A stretch of DNA of 64,000 nt from Scatosoma sp045613545. GTDB taxonomy: Bacteria > Bacillota > Clostridia > Christensenellales > Borkfalkiaceae. Positions 7,622-16,401 of the stretch are shown piece after piece. The position numbers and the translations under genes were made by a program. Position 1 is the first letter of the stretch, and every line of letters starts with the position of its first letter. A model generated the notes under the pieces. That model worked only from the letters and a program-made list of their open reading frames with translations. It was not told the DNA's origin and did not search any database. The stretch lies in the NCBI GenBank assembly GCA_045613545.1, contig JAZLBD010000005.1, forward strand, positions 36,175-100,174, given 5' to 3'.

Positions 7622-9226
7622 TTATTTATCTTTTCTTCTATAATCGGGAAGAAGTCTAGGAGACGCCGTATTACTGGTAATCCCCGCCGTTTCTCTTTCT
7701 TTCTCAAATTCCGTTACGTGGGAAAGGGTCAATGCTTTCACTTCCACACTCTTGCATTTTTCGCCCGCTTGTTGCCCTGCGTTTCTGCCGAATACGATAA
7801 TATCGAGCAAGGAGTTGCCCATCAAACGGTTGGTGCCGTGGATACCGCCGACCGCTTCGCCCGCCACGTACAAGTTTTCAATGCAAGTCATACCGTTTGC
7901 GCCAATGTCGATACCGCCGTTTTGATAGTGCAACGTCGGATAGATCAAAATGGGCTCTTTGCGGATATCAATCCCGTATTTTCCAAACATACGGAGCATT
8001 GCAGGGATACGTTTTTCAATCGTGCCCTCGCCGTTCAAAATGTCGATGAGCGGTGTGTCGAGCCAAACCCCCTCTCCGTCCGTCGTCTTAATACCGTTTC
8101 CTTTTTCGCGACATTCCCTTATAATCGAGGACGCCGTCACGTCACGGGTTTCCAACGAATACACGAACGCTTCCCCCTCTTTGTTGACGAGTTGCGCGCC
8201 TAACGAACGCACCTTTTCCGTCACGAGCGCACCGTAGATTTGCGTGGGCGCAGCCGCGCCCGTGGGGTGATATTGCAACGTTTCGGGATAGAGGAGTTTC
8301 GCGCCCGCCCTATACGCCAAAACTAGCCCGTCCGCCGTAGCGCCGTAGTGGTTGGAGGTTGGGAAACCTTGATAGTGCAATCTACCTGCGCCACCCGTTG
8401 CGATAATCACCGTCTTTGCCCGAGCCACCAAAACTTCGCCCGTTTCCATATTCAAAAGCACGGCGCCTGCGACCTTACCATCTACGTCTTTCATAAGTTC
8501 GATCGCGGAAGTAAAATCCACCACCGTAATCCCACGGTTGATGACTTCGTCTCGGAGCGTTCTCATAATTTCCGAGCCGGAGTAGTCACGGCAAGCATGC
8601 ATACGTTTTCTTGACGTACCACCGCCGTGGGTCGTCACCATCGTACCGTCGGGGTGTTTATCAAACATCACGCCGAGGTTATTCAGCCACAAAATCGCTT
8701 CGGGCGCTTCGTTGACGAGCTTATACAAAAGTTCCGGCTTGTTTTTGAAGTGACCTCCGCCAAGAGCGTCCAAATAGTGGATAGCGGGGCTATCATTTTC
8801 CTTATCCGCCGCTTGAATTCCACCCTCTGCCATAGCGGTATTCGCGTCGCCCAAACGGAGTTTGGTGACGATCATAACGTTCGCCCCGCGCTCGTTCGCT
8901 TCAATCGCCGCGGAAGAGCCCGCGCCACCGCCACCGATGATAAGCACGTCCACGTCGTAGTCGATTTTATTGAGGTCGATATCCAAATCCAACGTGCGGG
9001 AACGACCTTGCAACAAATCGGCAAGCTCGTGCAACACCTTACCGCCTTTATTTTGCCCAACTTTGAGTTCTTCGTAGGCAGAGGCGATATAGTCGGGGTG
9101 GAACTTCGCCAAAACGGCGTCCTTTTCCTCCGCAGACATTCTTTCGTGTAATTTTTCTATACGGGAAGCGCGCGTCGCTTCTACTTTTTTCATCGAAATA
9201 AGCTGTTCTTCAGTATATTGATACAT
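7622..9226 (-). CDS. frdA: Fumarate reductase flavoprotein subunit, soluble type
   Basis: This subunit reduces fumarate to succinate on FAD. An unusual helical N-terminal extension of about 85 residues precedes the FAD Rossmann motif IIGGGGAGSSAA (about 96-107). Catalytic positions of the family are present: His320 (HPTG), Glu337 and Arg340 (TEKVR), His433 (TLHYQNGG) and Arg467 (TNRLMG). The His that binds FAD covalently in membrane Frd/Sdh is replaced by Asn129 (ANTAMAEGG), so FAD is probably non-covalent, as in NadB. The C-terminal helical domain of classical FrdA is largely missing. Length is 534 residues. NadB is an alternative by sequence style, but the operon context strongly favours fumarate reductase. 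Confidence 0.85.
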   Translation of the reverse strand: MYQYTEEQLISMKKVEATRASRIEKLHERMSAEEKDAVLAKFHPDYIASAYEELKVGQNKGGKVLHELADLLQGRSRTLDLDIDLNKIDYDVDVLIIGGGGAGSSAAIEANERGANVMIVTKLRLGDANTAMAEGGIQAADKENDSPAIHYLDALGGGHFKNKPELLYKLVNEAPEAILWLNNLGVMFDKHPDGTMVTTHGGGTSRKRMHACRDYSGSEIMRTLRDEVINRGITVVDFTSAIELMKDVDGKVAGAVLLNMETGEVLVARAKTVIIATGGAGRLHYQGFPTSNHYGATADGLVLAYRAGAKLLYPETLQYHPTGAAAPTQIYGALVTEKVRSLGAQLVNKEGEAFVYSLETRDVTASSIIRECREKGNGIKTTDGEGVWLDTPLIDILNGEGTIEKRIPAMLRMFGKYGIDIRKEPILIYPTLHYQNGGIDIGANGMTCIENLYVAGEAVGGIHGTNRLMGNSLLDIIVFGRNAGQQAGEKCKSVEVKALTLSHVTEFEKERETAGITSNTASPRLLPDYRRKDK

Positions 9227-9237
9227 AGCGCTTCTCC

Positions 9238-9912
9238 TTATTTTTCAATTTCTCTATGATTATACAGATGCTTTTGTTCTTCCAAGGGGGTGTTCATAAT
9301 CGCTTCCAAAGCCGCTTTGCAATCCCCGGCGTCGATTTCCGCTACGCGACGGATAAGATGCTCGGACTTAGCGGACAAATATTTCCCCGTAAGTCGCCGA
9401 GCGAGCACCGCCACTTGCGGATGGGAAATCCCGGCAGGGCAACGAGAAGAACATACCCCGCACATCACGCAGTCGAAACTCTCCTCCGCGCACTTTTCGT
9501 ATTCCCCTCTTTGCGCGTAAGCGATATATTGCATTACGTTTAACTCTTGCGTGCAAGCTTTCGTACACGCGTTGCAACCGATACACGAATAAATTTCGGG
9601 ATACAGTTGCATCATAATTTGCTCGGTGGGTTTGATTTTTTCCACGTCGTACACCTTTTTAACGAGCGGGAAGAAGGGCAACGTCGCCACGTACATACCC
9701 TCTTCCACTTGCGTTTGACAAGCGAGGCAAGTTTTGAGTTCTTGCTTTCCAGCAATGCGGTAAATGGTAGCGCAAGCGCCACAGAATCCGTTTCTGCAAC
9801 CGCAACCGCGAACGAGTTGATACCCCGCGTATTCCATCGCCGACATAATCGTCAAACTTTCCGGCACGAGATATTTCTTACCGAATAAAAATATATTTAC
9901 TTTTTTCTCCAT
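9238..9912 (-). CDS. frdB: Fumarate reductase iron-sulfur subunit
   Basis: The 224-residue protein carries electrons to FrdA. The N-terminal plant-type [2Fe-2S] domain uses the Cys cluster in GCGCRNGFCGAC (residues 36-47) plus a later Cys in TCLAC. The second half holds two [4Fe-4S] motifs, CIGCNACTKAC and CVMCGVCSSRCP, where classical FrdB has one [4Fe-4S] and one [3Fe-4S] cluster. No membrane anchor gene (frdC/frdD) is nearby. In methanogen thiol:fumarate reductase, TfrB fuses an FrdB-like half with an HdrB-like half; here HdrB is a separate gene of the same operon. The gene starts nine bases after the Flx-like reductase gene and ends eleven bases before frdA. Confidence 0.85.
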   Translation of the reverse strand: MEKKVNIFLFGKKYLVPESLTIMSAMEYAGYQLVRGCGCRNGFCGACATIYRIAGKQELKTCLACQTQVEEGMYVATLPFFPLVKKVYDVEKIKPTEQIMMQLYPEIYSCIGCNACTKACTQELNVMQYIAYAQRGEYEKCAEESFDCVMCGVCSSRCPAGISHPQVAVLARRLTGKYLSAKSEHLIRRVAEIDAGDCKAALEAIMNTPLEEQKHLYNHREIEK

Positions 9913-9921
9913 TTCTACACC

Positions 9922-10749
9922 TCAATACTCATCGGGCAGTTCGTCGAGTTCGTCCATACGAAAAACGGGACCGTCCTTACATACGAATTTATCCCCAACG
10001 TTGCATCTACCGCATTTCCCAACGCCACACTTCATACGAAGTTCCAACGTGGTATAGACTTGCGATTTTTCAAAGCCGAGTCCCAAAAGTTCGGCAAGAG
10101 TAAACTTGATCATAATCGGCGGACCGCAAAGGACGGCGGTCATATTCGTATCGAGCCCAAGCTCTTTGACGTAGGCGGGAACGAACCCCACGTGCCCCGT
10201 CCAACCCTCTTGGGGACGGTCGATGGTCAAATACACCTCGAAATTTTCTTCGTTTGCCCATTCGTTTTGAATTTCTTCGATATCGACGAGGTCGTCTTTA
10301 CTTCTCGCACCGTACACCACCACGACTTTTCCGTAGTTTTTACGGTAATGTCGCACGTAGTTAATCACGCTACGAAGAGGCGCAAGCCCGATACCGCCGG
10401 CGATGAAAAGCAAATCTTTGCCCTTGAATTCCTCTTCGACGGGAAAGTTTCTACCATAAGGACCGCGCACCGTGACTTGTTGTCCCACTTCCGTGGCGTG
10501 CAAAACCTCCGTCAAGCAACCGCACTTTTTAATGGAAAATTCCATATACTCTCGGTTGGTCGGCGAAGAGGTAATCGAAAACATCGCCTCGCTCACGCCG
10601 GGGACGGAAATCATCGCGCATTGCCCCGGTAAATGATCGAACAGTTTCTTGCCGTCCGTTCCCACCACGCGGAAAGTCTTTACGTCGGGCGTATCTTGGC
10701 GAATATCGGTAATAACGCCGATTTTCGGGATCAACGTTTCTTGGCTCAT
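9922..10749 (-). CDS. FlxA/AsrB-like FAD- and NAD-binding electron-transfer subunit
   Basis: This 275-residue ferredoxin-reductase-type protein has an FAD-binding barrel (MFSITSSPTN in the place of RxYS), an NAD(P)-binding fold (GGIGLAPLRSV at about 148-158, then CGPPIMIKF) and a C-terminal four-Cys [2Fe-2S] site (MKCGVGKCGRC and a later FVCKDGP). This architecture is shared by FlxA, the gamma subunit of sulfhydrogenase, AsrB and PyrK. In HdrABC-FlxABCD systems it is the NADH entry point. It overlaps the upstream gene by four bases (ATGA). The NADH rather than NADPH preference is assumed from the family. Confidence 0.82.
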   Translation of the reverse strand: MSQETLIPKIGVITDIRQDTPDVKTFRVVGTDGKKLFDHLPGQCAMISVPGVSEAMFSITSSPTNREYMEFSIKKCGCLTEVLHATEVGQQVTVRGPYGRNFPVEEEFKGKDLLFIAGGIGLAPLRSVINYVRHYRKNYGKVVVVYGARSKDDLVDIEEIQNEWANEENFEVYLTIDRPQEGWTGHVGFVPAYVKELGLDTNMTAVLCGPPIMIKFTLAELLGLGFEKSQVYTTLELRMKCGVGKCGRCNVGDKFVCKDGPVFRMDELDELPDEY

Positions 10750-11768
10750 TTTTTACCTCCCAAGGCTTTGATAACCTTTACGATATTCAAATTTTGCGGG
10801 CATTTATCCACGCAACGCCCACACCCCACGCACGAATACATACCACCGTGTTGCGAGGGATAATATACGAGTTTATGCATAAAGCGTTGGCGATAGCGTT
10901 GCATTTGCGTGGTACGGCTGTTGCCGTGCGCCATCAGCGTGAAGTCGGAATACATACAAGAATCCCAACAGCGATAACGAATCACACCCTCGTTCGTCTT
11001 GAAATCCCGAACGTCATAGCATTGACAAGTCGGGCAAACGAAAGTACACGTTCCGCAACCGATACAAGATTCGGAAAGCGATTCCCACTCTTTCGATTCG
11101 AAAAGTTCAAGCAAATTTTCTTTCTTGAAGCGTGAAAGATCAAGGCTCGCAAACGGAAGTTTCGATAAAATCTTCTTCGTTTGCTCCCGTTGGGTTGCAA
11201 CTTCATCCTCCCCGCCGTTTTCCGTCAAAGATTCAAAGGAGGAAAGCCACTCTTCCCCCTTTTGGGTGTTGGGTTGGAGGTATAAATAAGTTTCGCCGAG
11301 CCACGTCGTCACGTCCCCTTTGGGCGCCGTCGCGTCGATACCGAAAACCGAACAAAAACAGCTCTCTTCCGGGCGAGAACAAGCGAGGGTGACAATGATC
11401 CCCTTTTCTCTTCTTCCTTGGTAATAAGTGTCCACGGGATCGGCTAAAAATACCTTATCCAAAACCTCGAACGCCTTATTGTCGCACCCTTTCACACCGA
11501 ACACGACGAACGGCTCGTTTTCCTTTCTCACGTCAATCACTTGGATGTTTTTGCCTTCCGTTTTGAACTTCATCAAATCTTCGCTTTGCGGAAAGAACAA
11601 GTCTTTCGGCGAGCGCGCGGTTTTTAAGGTTTCCAGCGATACTTTCGCGCCCGTTTGATAGCGGAAAAATCCCACTTCCAAGCCCTTTTTTATGGGAAGA
11701 TAAAACGCCATCTTGGAAGCGATCGCCTCGTAAAATTTCGGCAATTCTTTTCTCTCGATTCTACGCAT
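10746..11768 (-). CDS. FlxC/AsrA-like [4Fe-4S] electron-transfer subunit
   Basis: The 340-residue protein is of the AsrA/sulfhydrogenase-beta type. It has an N-terminal globular region with scattered Cys (CFCSVFG), then two ferredoxin-like motifs, CIGCGTCTFVCPTCQC (about 237-252) and CVGCGRCVDKCPQ near the C-terminus. Between them lies the family-typical GNSRTTQMQRYRQRF. It shares an A with the previous stop (TAATG) and overlaps the next gene by four bases, so it is strictly co-translated with its neighbours. It presumably relays electrons between the NADH module and the Hdr core. The Flx letter is assigned by analogy. Confidence 0.75.
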   Translation of the reverse strand: MRRIERKELPKFYEAIASKMAFYLPIKKGLEVGFFRYQTGAKVSLETLKTARSPKDLFFPQSEDLMKFKTEGKNIQVIDVRKENEPFVVFGVKGCDNKAFEVLDKVFLADPVDTYYQGRREKGIIVTLACSRPEESCFCSVFGIDATAPKGDVTTWLGETYLYLQPNTQKGEEWLSSFESLTENGGEDEVATQREQTKKILSKLPFASLDLSRFKKENLLELFESKEWESLSESCIGCGTCTFVCPTCQCYDVRDFKTNEGVIRYRCWDSCMYSDFTLMAHGNSRTTQMQRYRQRFMHKLVYYPSQHGGMYSCVGCGRCVDKCPQNLNIVKVIKALGGKK

Positions 11769-12748
11769 TATTTCCCCTCCTTATAAACGACTTCGTGCGC
11801 CTCTTTATCCTGTTCGGTAAAGTCGATCAACGGATGTTTACCCGTCGGCTCTTCACCCGCTTGGTATTCGCCGTACGTCTCGTTTAAGTCCTTGATAAAC
11901 TTACGGTTCAAAAGGTGCAAAGGAATCCGTTGGGGACAAACTCTCGAACATTCTCCGCAATCGGTACATCTCCCTGCCACGTGGTAAGCGCGAATGACGT
12001 GGAAGAGTTGTTCTTCAAACGCCGTGTCGTTGGCTTTTGCCGAAATCCCCGATTCGGGGTTGTCGAACACGCATTTAATACACGAACAAGCGGGGCAAAC
12101 GTTTCTACAAGCGTAGCAACGGATACACCTTGCAAGTTCATTCTTCCAAAACGCGTAGCGTTGCTCCTCTTTCGAACTTTCGAGCCGATTTACGCCGGCG
12201 AAACGATCGAGATTGCCCTTTTGCATCTCGTGCAAGATAATTTCCTCGTCTTTGACGGGGAATTCCTTGCTTTTACAACATAAGCATCTCTCCAAAAGCA
12301 CGTCGTTTTTGGCAAGTTTTTTCTCACCGTATAAGGTGGTAAAGCGAAGTTCATCGTCCTCTTCTTCCACCGTTTCAATCCCCACGACGCCCTTGTCTTT
12401 GACTTTATATATATCGAGCTTGCCTTGACATTCCACGGCAAGAACGAGCACGTTTTCACGCTTGATTCTGTGTTCTTTGACAAGTTCGTTAAAGCTGTAC
12501 GCGTCGCACGGCTTCAAAAACACCGCCGTTTTTCCAGAAAGTTTGCTCATTTCAATCAAATATTTGGAAAGGTTTGCTCCGCAAAATCCGTTATAGACGA
12601 ACTCGGAGAGCTCCTCTACGCTTTCAAAAACGGCAGGGGAAGGGTCGAAGTAAAATTCCCCTTTCTTCCAACCGATCACCCGTTGCACCTCTCCGCTTGT
12701 AAGCAGTTCTTTCGCGCGGTCAATCATCTTTTGTTCTACGTCACGCAT
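11768..12748 (-). CDS. FlxB-like iron-sulfur electron-transfer subunit
   Basis: The 326-residue protein has an N-terminal region related to the F420-hydrogenase/dehydrogenase beta (FrhB/FdhB) type, with CLCCKSKEFPV near residue 155. Two C-terminal [4Fe-4S] motifs follow, CIRCYACRNVCPACSC and CTDCGECSRVCPQ. In HdrABC-FlxABCD loci a protein of this kind links the NADH dehydrogenase part with ferredoxin chemistry. It overlaps mvhD by eight bases and abuts the next gene by one base. The exact partner and cofactor content are inferred from the family. Confidence 0.7.
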   Translation of the reverse strand: MRDVEQKMIDRAKELLTSGEVQRVIGWKKGEFYFDPSPAVFESVEELSEFVYNGFCGANLSKYLIEMSKLSGKTAVFLKPCDAYSFNELVKEHRIKRENVLVLAVECQGKLDIYKVKDKGVVGIETVEEEDDELRFTTLYGEKKLAKNDVLLERCLCCKSKEFPVKDEEIILHEMQKGNLDRFAGVNRLESSKEEQRYAFWKNELARCIRCYACRNVCPACSCIKCVFDNPESGISAKANDTAFEEQLFHVIRAYHVAGRCTDCGECSRVCPQRIPLHLLNRKFIKDLNETYGEYQAGEEPTGKHPLIDFTEQDKEAHEVVYKEGK

Positions 12749-13208
12749 TCTCCTCGCCCTCCTTTTGGCAACGCAAATCGGTCAAGCGAGTATTCTTGCC
12801 GAGCTTGGTCACCGCCTCCACGAACTCGTTCATAACTTTGGAGAATTTGACGCCCTCTGCGGCGGAAACCCAGTCCACGCGCGTACGCTCCTTTTCAATC
12901 CCCATATATTGCAAGAAATTGAATAGCATCGCCATTCTTCTTCTCGTATAGTAGTTACCCGTGACGTAGTGACAGTCCCCGGGGTGACAACCACACAAAA
13001 TCACGCCGTCCGCCCCCCGTTGAAAGGCTTTGAGCACGAACATCGGGTCTACCCTGCAAGAACAAGGCACGCGAATGATCTTTACGTTCGCGGGGTAGGA
13101 AAGACGGCTCGATCCCGCAAGGTCTGCCCCTGCATACGAACACCAATTACAACAAAACGCCACGATCTTCGGCACGAACGTCTTGTTTTCCGTCGTCACA
13201 TCTTGCAT
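12741..13208 (-). CDS. mvhD: MvhD/FlxD-type [2Fe-2S] adaptor subunit
   Basis: The 155-residue protein shows the MvhD pattern: CCNWCSYAGAD near residue 19, VPCSCRVD near 49 and CGCHPGDCHY near 73. MvhD is the adaptor that brings electrons from a hydrogenase or an NADH module (as FlxD) into HdrA. It overlaps hdrA by 13 bases and the following FlxB-like gene by eight. The presence of MvhD without hydrogenase genes, together with FlxA, indicates NADH rather than hydrogen as donor. Confidence 0.88.
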   Translation of the reverse strand: MQDVTTENKTFVPKIVAFCCNWCSYAGADLAGSSRLSYPANVKIIRVPCSCRVDPMFVLKAFQRGADGVILCGCHPGDCHYVTGNYYTRRRMAMLFNFLQYMGIEKERTRVDWVSAAEGVKFSKVMNEFVEAVTKLGKNTRLTDLRCQKEGEENA

Positions 13209-15187
13209 ATTGCTTCCACCTCCGACATAATTTGTTTCGAGCTAAAGCCCTTAAGATCCATCGCACCCGAGGGACAGGTGACGGTACAAGCACCACAGCC
13301 TTGGCACACGGCGGGATTGACGGACGCCACGCGTCTTACTTCCGTCTTTCCACCGCCCAAGCGGAATTCCTTTTCTACGTAGGTAATCGCACCGTACGCG
13401 CACACGTTTGCGCATTGACCACAGCCGTTGCACGTCGTTTCGTCCGCTTTGGCAACGCACGCGTTCGTCTTGAGCTTATCTTTTACAAGCAGTCCAATGA
13501 CTTTCGCCGCGCAAGCGGACGCTTGCGAAACGGTTTCGGGGATATCTTTCGGACCTTGGCATACGCCGGCAAGGTATACCCCTGCCGTGGGGCTTTCCAC
13601 GGGACGGAGTTTCGCGTGCGATTCGGTCAAGAAATTGTTCGTATCAATGCTCGCCGTAAGAAGGGTTGCCACCTTTCTTACGGAGGGCTCTGGCTCGATC
13701 GCCGTCGCCAATACGACGAGGTCGGACTCGAGAGTGAGTTGTTCGTTATCGATAAGGTTCGAGCCTTGCACGTAGAGTTTTCCTTCCTCTCTATACACCT
13801 TGCCGACCATACCTTTGATATATTCCACGCCGTACTGCTCCACCGCTCTGCGATAGAATTCGTCGTAGTTTTTCCCCGGCGTTCTCACGTCGATATAGAA
13901 CACGCGGACGGTCGTATCGGGGTATTTTTCACGAATGAGCATCGCGTGTTTTGCGGTATACATACAGCAAATTTTCGAGCAATAGGGTTTTCCGCAACCG
14001 CTCGTATCCCTTGATCCGACGCATTGGATAAAGGTGATCGAATGGGGATGTTTTCCGTCGGACGGACGAAGAAGCGTCCCTCCCGTAGGCCCCGCCGCGT
14101 TCATCAAACGCTCAAGCTCAAGCGATGTAATAACGTCCTTATTTTCCTTATAGCCGTATTCTTCAAAGCGGTCGAGATCAATCGGCTTAAAGCCGGTCGC
14201 CACCACGATCGCGCCGTATTCCCTGTCGATAAAGCGGTCGGTTTGCGTGTAATCAATCGCCCCCACACCACAGAATTTTTGACAAATTCCACACTTGCCC
14301 GTTTTGAGTTTGATACATTGCTCAGGGTCAATCACCGCAACGTTGGGAATCGCTTGCGCGAACGGAATATAAATGGCGGGACGGGTGTTAAGCCCCATAT
14401 TAAAGGTGTCAATCCCCTTTTTCGAAGGGCATTTTTCCACGCAAAGCTTACAACCCGTACATTTCGTTTCATCGACGTAGCGCGCTTTCCTTTTAATTTT
14501 CACTTGGAAATTTCCGACGAACCCCTTGACTTCTTCCACTTCCGAATAGGAGAAAATGGAAATTTTTTCGTGTTGGGCGCAGTCGACCATTTTCGGCGTC
14601 AAAATACACGCCGAGCAGTCGAGCGTAGGGAACGTTTTGTCGATTTGTGCCATTCTACCGCCGATCGTGGCGTTCTTTTCCACGATACCGACCTCAAAGC
14701 CGGCGTCCGCGATATCGAGCGCCGCTTGTATCCCTGCAATTCCACCACCGATGACGAGCGCGCGTTTTACAACGGGGCTTTCCCCCTCCGTCAACGGCGC
14801 GTTCAAAAGCACCTTGGCGATGGCGGTACGAACGAGGACGATCGCCTTTTGCGTACCCTCTTCCTTATCTTTATGAATCCAAGAACAATGCTCGCGAATG
14901 TTCGCAATTTCCACCATATACGGGTTGAGTCCAGCGGCAACCGCCGTCTTGCGGAAGGTCGCTTCGTGCATACGGGGGGAGCAAGAGCCCACGACAATCC
15001 CCGTCAAATTATATTCTTTGATTGTTTTTTGAATGAGTTGTTGTCCGTTCTCCGAACACATATATTGGTAGGTCCCCGAGAACACGACGCTACGATCGTT
15101 TCTCACCGCTTCCGCAACTTTTTCCACGTCCACGGTCGAGGCAATATTACTACCGCACCAACAAATAAAAACACCTATTCTTTGCAT
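13196..15187 (-). CDS. hdrA: Heterodisulfide reductase subunit A, flavin bifurcation core
   Basis: HdrA holds the bifurcating FAD of Hdr complexes. The 663-residue protein has an N-terminal domain (VFICWCGSNIA), an FAD Rossmann motif GGGIAGIQAALDIADAG (about 147-163) and the HdrA hallmark LDCSACILTPKM. An inserted ferredoxin-like motif (CTGCKLCVEKCP) and a CIKLKTGKCGICQKFC site follow. Two C-terminal [4Fe-4S] motifs are present (CNGCGQCANVC, CQGCGACTVTCP). Length and order match standalone HdrA. It starts 30 bases after hdrC. Known HdrA complexes split NADH or hydrogen electrons between a high-potential acceptor and ferredoxin. Confidence 0.92.
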   Translation of the reverse strand: MQRIGVFICWCGSNIASTVDVEKVAEAVRNDRSVVFSGTYQYMCSENGQQLIQKTIKEYNLTGIVVGSCSPRMHEATFRKTAVAAGLNPYMVEIANIREHCSWIHKDKEEGTQKAIVLVRTAIAKVLLNAPLTEGESPVVKRALVIGGGIAGIQAALDIADAGFEVGIVEKNATIGGRMAQIDKTFPTLDCSACILTPKMVDCAQHEKISIFSYSEVEEVKGFVGNFQVKIKRKARYVDETKCTGCKLCVEKCPSKKGIDTFNMGLNTRPAIYIPFAQAIPNVAVIDPEQCIKLKTGKCGICQKFCGVGAIDYTQTDRFIDREYGAIVVATGFKPIDLDRFEEYGYKENKDVITSLELERLMNAAGPTGGTLLRPSDGKHPHSITFIQCVGSRDTSGCGKPYCSKICCMYTAKHAMLIREKYPDTTVRVFYIDVRTPGKNYDEFYRRAVEQYGVEYIKGMVGKVYREEGKLYVQGSNLIDNEQLTLESDLVVLATAIEPEPSVRKVATLLTASIDTNNFLTESHAKLRPVESPTAGVYLAGVCQGPKDIPETVSQASACAAKVIGLLVKDKLKTNACVAKADETTCNGCGQCANVCAYGAITYVEKEFRLGGGKTEVRRVASVNPAVCQGCGACTVTCPSGAMDLKGFSSKQIMSEVEAICKM

Positions 15188-15217
15188 ATTTATCTCCGAT
15201 TTTTTCCTTTCCGTAAA

Positions 15218-15604
15218 TCACTTGTTATATTTTCTATACGCGCTCACGAGTAGCTGTTGCGGGATATATTCGTCGACAAAAGGCGGGATATCTTCCGCTT
15301 GTAAGCCGTTTTTCCCTTGCGCGCGTACCACGACGCCACGTACCGCCTCGATCACGTAAGCAGGCGCTACTCCTCTAGGACAACGTTCCACGCACGCCAT
15401 ACAGGAAAGGCAGTTCCAAATCGCCTTGCTTTGAAGGAGGGTTTCCACCTTGCCTTTTACGAGCAAGGAAACGAATTGATGGGGTTTGACGTCCATATCG
15501 TAAAAGGCGGGACACGTCCCCGAACACTTACCGCATTTCATACAACGGCGCGCGTCCGTTCCGCTGATTTCAAAAAGTTTCGTTTGCAATTCTTTGCTTG
15601 TCAT
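15218..15604 (-). CDS. hdrC: Heterodisulfide reductase subunit C
   Basis: The 128-residue protein has two [4Fe-4S] motifs, CMKCGKCSGTCPA and CLSCMACVERCPRG, which conduct electrons from HdrA to HdrB. The start at 15604 (MTSKELQ) is set by GGTGGAAGA just upstream and an ATGA overlap with the hdrB stop; a longer upstream frame lies inside hdrB and is not used. Confidence 0.9.
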   Translation of the reverse strand: MTSKELQTKLFEISGTDARRCMKCGKCSGTCPAFYDMDVKPHQFVSLLVKGKVETLLQSKAIWNCLSCMACVERCPRGVAPAYVIEAVRGVVVRAQGKNGLQAEDIPPFVDEYIPQQLLVSAYRKYNK

Positions 15605-16380
15605 TCTTCCACCCCCAACGCTTCCGCTAGCAATTCGGTGAAATAGCGAACGGGCAAAATATCCCCTCCGTTTTGCTGTAAATTGTAAAGACACAGTGGG
15701 CAAGCGGTCACGATTACGTCCGCGCCCCTTTCCTTTGCGGAACGCAAAATCTTCTCGCTACGTTTTTGGGGAAGTTCAGGGTTTTTCATCCCGACGTACG
15801 CTCCGCAACACTCGTTGCGGAAAGGATAGACGACGGGCTCACCACCGATCGCGCGGATAAAATCCTCTATAATCGTGGGATTTTCGGGATTATCAAACGC
15901 CATCACACCGCTCGGACGAAGCAGTAAACAACCGTAATACGCTCCCACCTTTCGTTTCAAAGGATTTTTCACGCTCGCCTTGATTTTGTCAAACCCTACG
16001 AGCGTTTTGAGCATTTCCAAGTAGTGCAACACTTCCGTTTCGCCCTTGTACTGCTCGTCGAGTTTCAGATAGTTATTCGCGCGCACGCAAATATCCCCGC
16101 CCTCTTGCATGTCCGCGTTCACGCGTTTTATCACGTTGTGACACGCAGAACAAAGGGTGAGCAGTTTGCCACCGTGACGCTTGGCGTAGTCGAGGGCGCG
16201 TACGGCGGAAAGTTTCGTTGCAATCTCGTCCTTCGCCGTGGGATAAACCGCACCGCAACATTGCCAATTTTCTATTTCAACCGCTTCCACGCCGAGCGCC
16301 AAAGCGCATTTACGAGCCGTTTGATCCAGCTCTTTCGCTTGGGTTTTCAGCGTGCAACCGGGGTAATAACAAATTTTCAT
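15601..16380 (-). CDS. hdrB: Heterodisulfide reductase subunit B
   Basis: The 259-residue protein has two CCG domains: C9, C41-C42-G and CSAC near 77, then CGAYYGC-type residues, ECCG and CPLC in the second half. In HdrB these bind two noncubane [4Fe-4S] clusters that split a disulfide. Methanogen-type substrates (CoM-S-S-CoB) are not expected here. Because FrdAB is encoded in the same operon, HdrB may hand electrons to FrdB directly, imitating the fused TfrB, or reduce an unknown disulfide carrier. Confidence 0.9.
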   Translation of the reverse strand: MKICYYPGCTLKTQAKELDQTARKCALALGVEAVEIENWQCCGAVYPTAKDEIATKLSAVRALDYAKRHGGKLLTLCSACHNVIKRVNADMQEGGDICVRANNYLKLDEQYKGETEVLHYLEMLKTLVGFDKIKASVKNPLKRKVGAYYGCLLLRPSGVMAFDNPENPTIIEDFIRAIGGEPVVYPFRNECCGAYVGMKNPELPQKRSEKILRSAKERGADVIVTACPLCLYNLQQNGGDILPVRYFTELLAEALGVEE

Positions 16381-16401
16381 ATCTTTCCTTTATTCAGTCG
16401 C

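Noticed and set aside
7622..9226. L-aspartate oxidase (NadB) instead of fumarate reductase
   Set aside because: NadB shares the non-covalent FAD feature, but no nadA/nadC is present, frdB with iron-sulfur clusters is adjacent, and the operon is built around fumarate.
14024..15253. 409-codon rightward frame opposite hdrA
   Set aside because: Complement of a certain gene with many Cys codons; no independent support.
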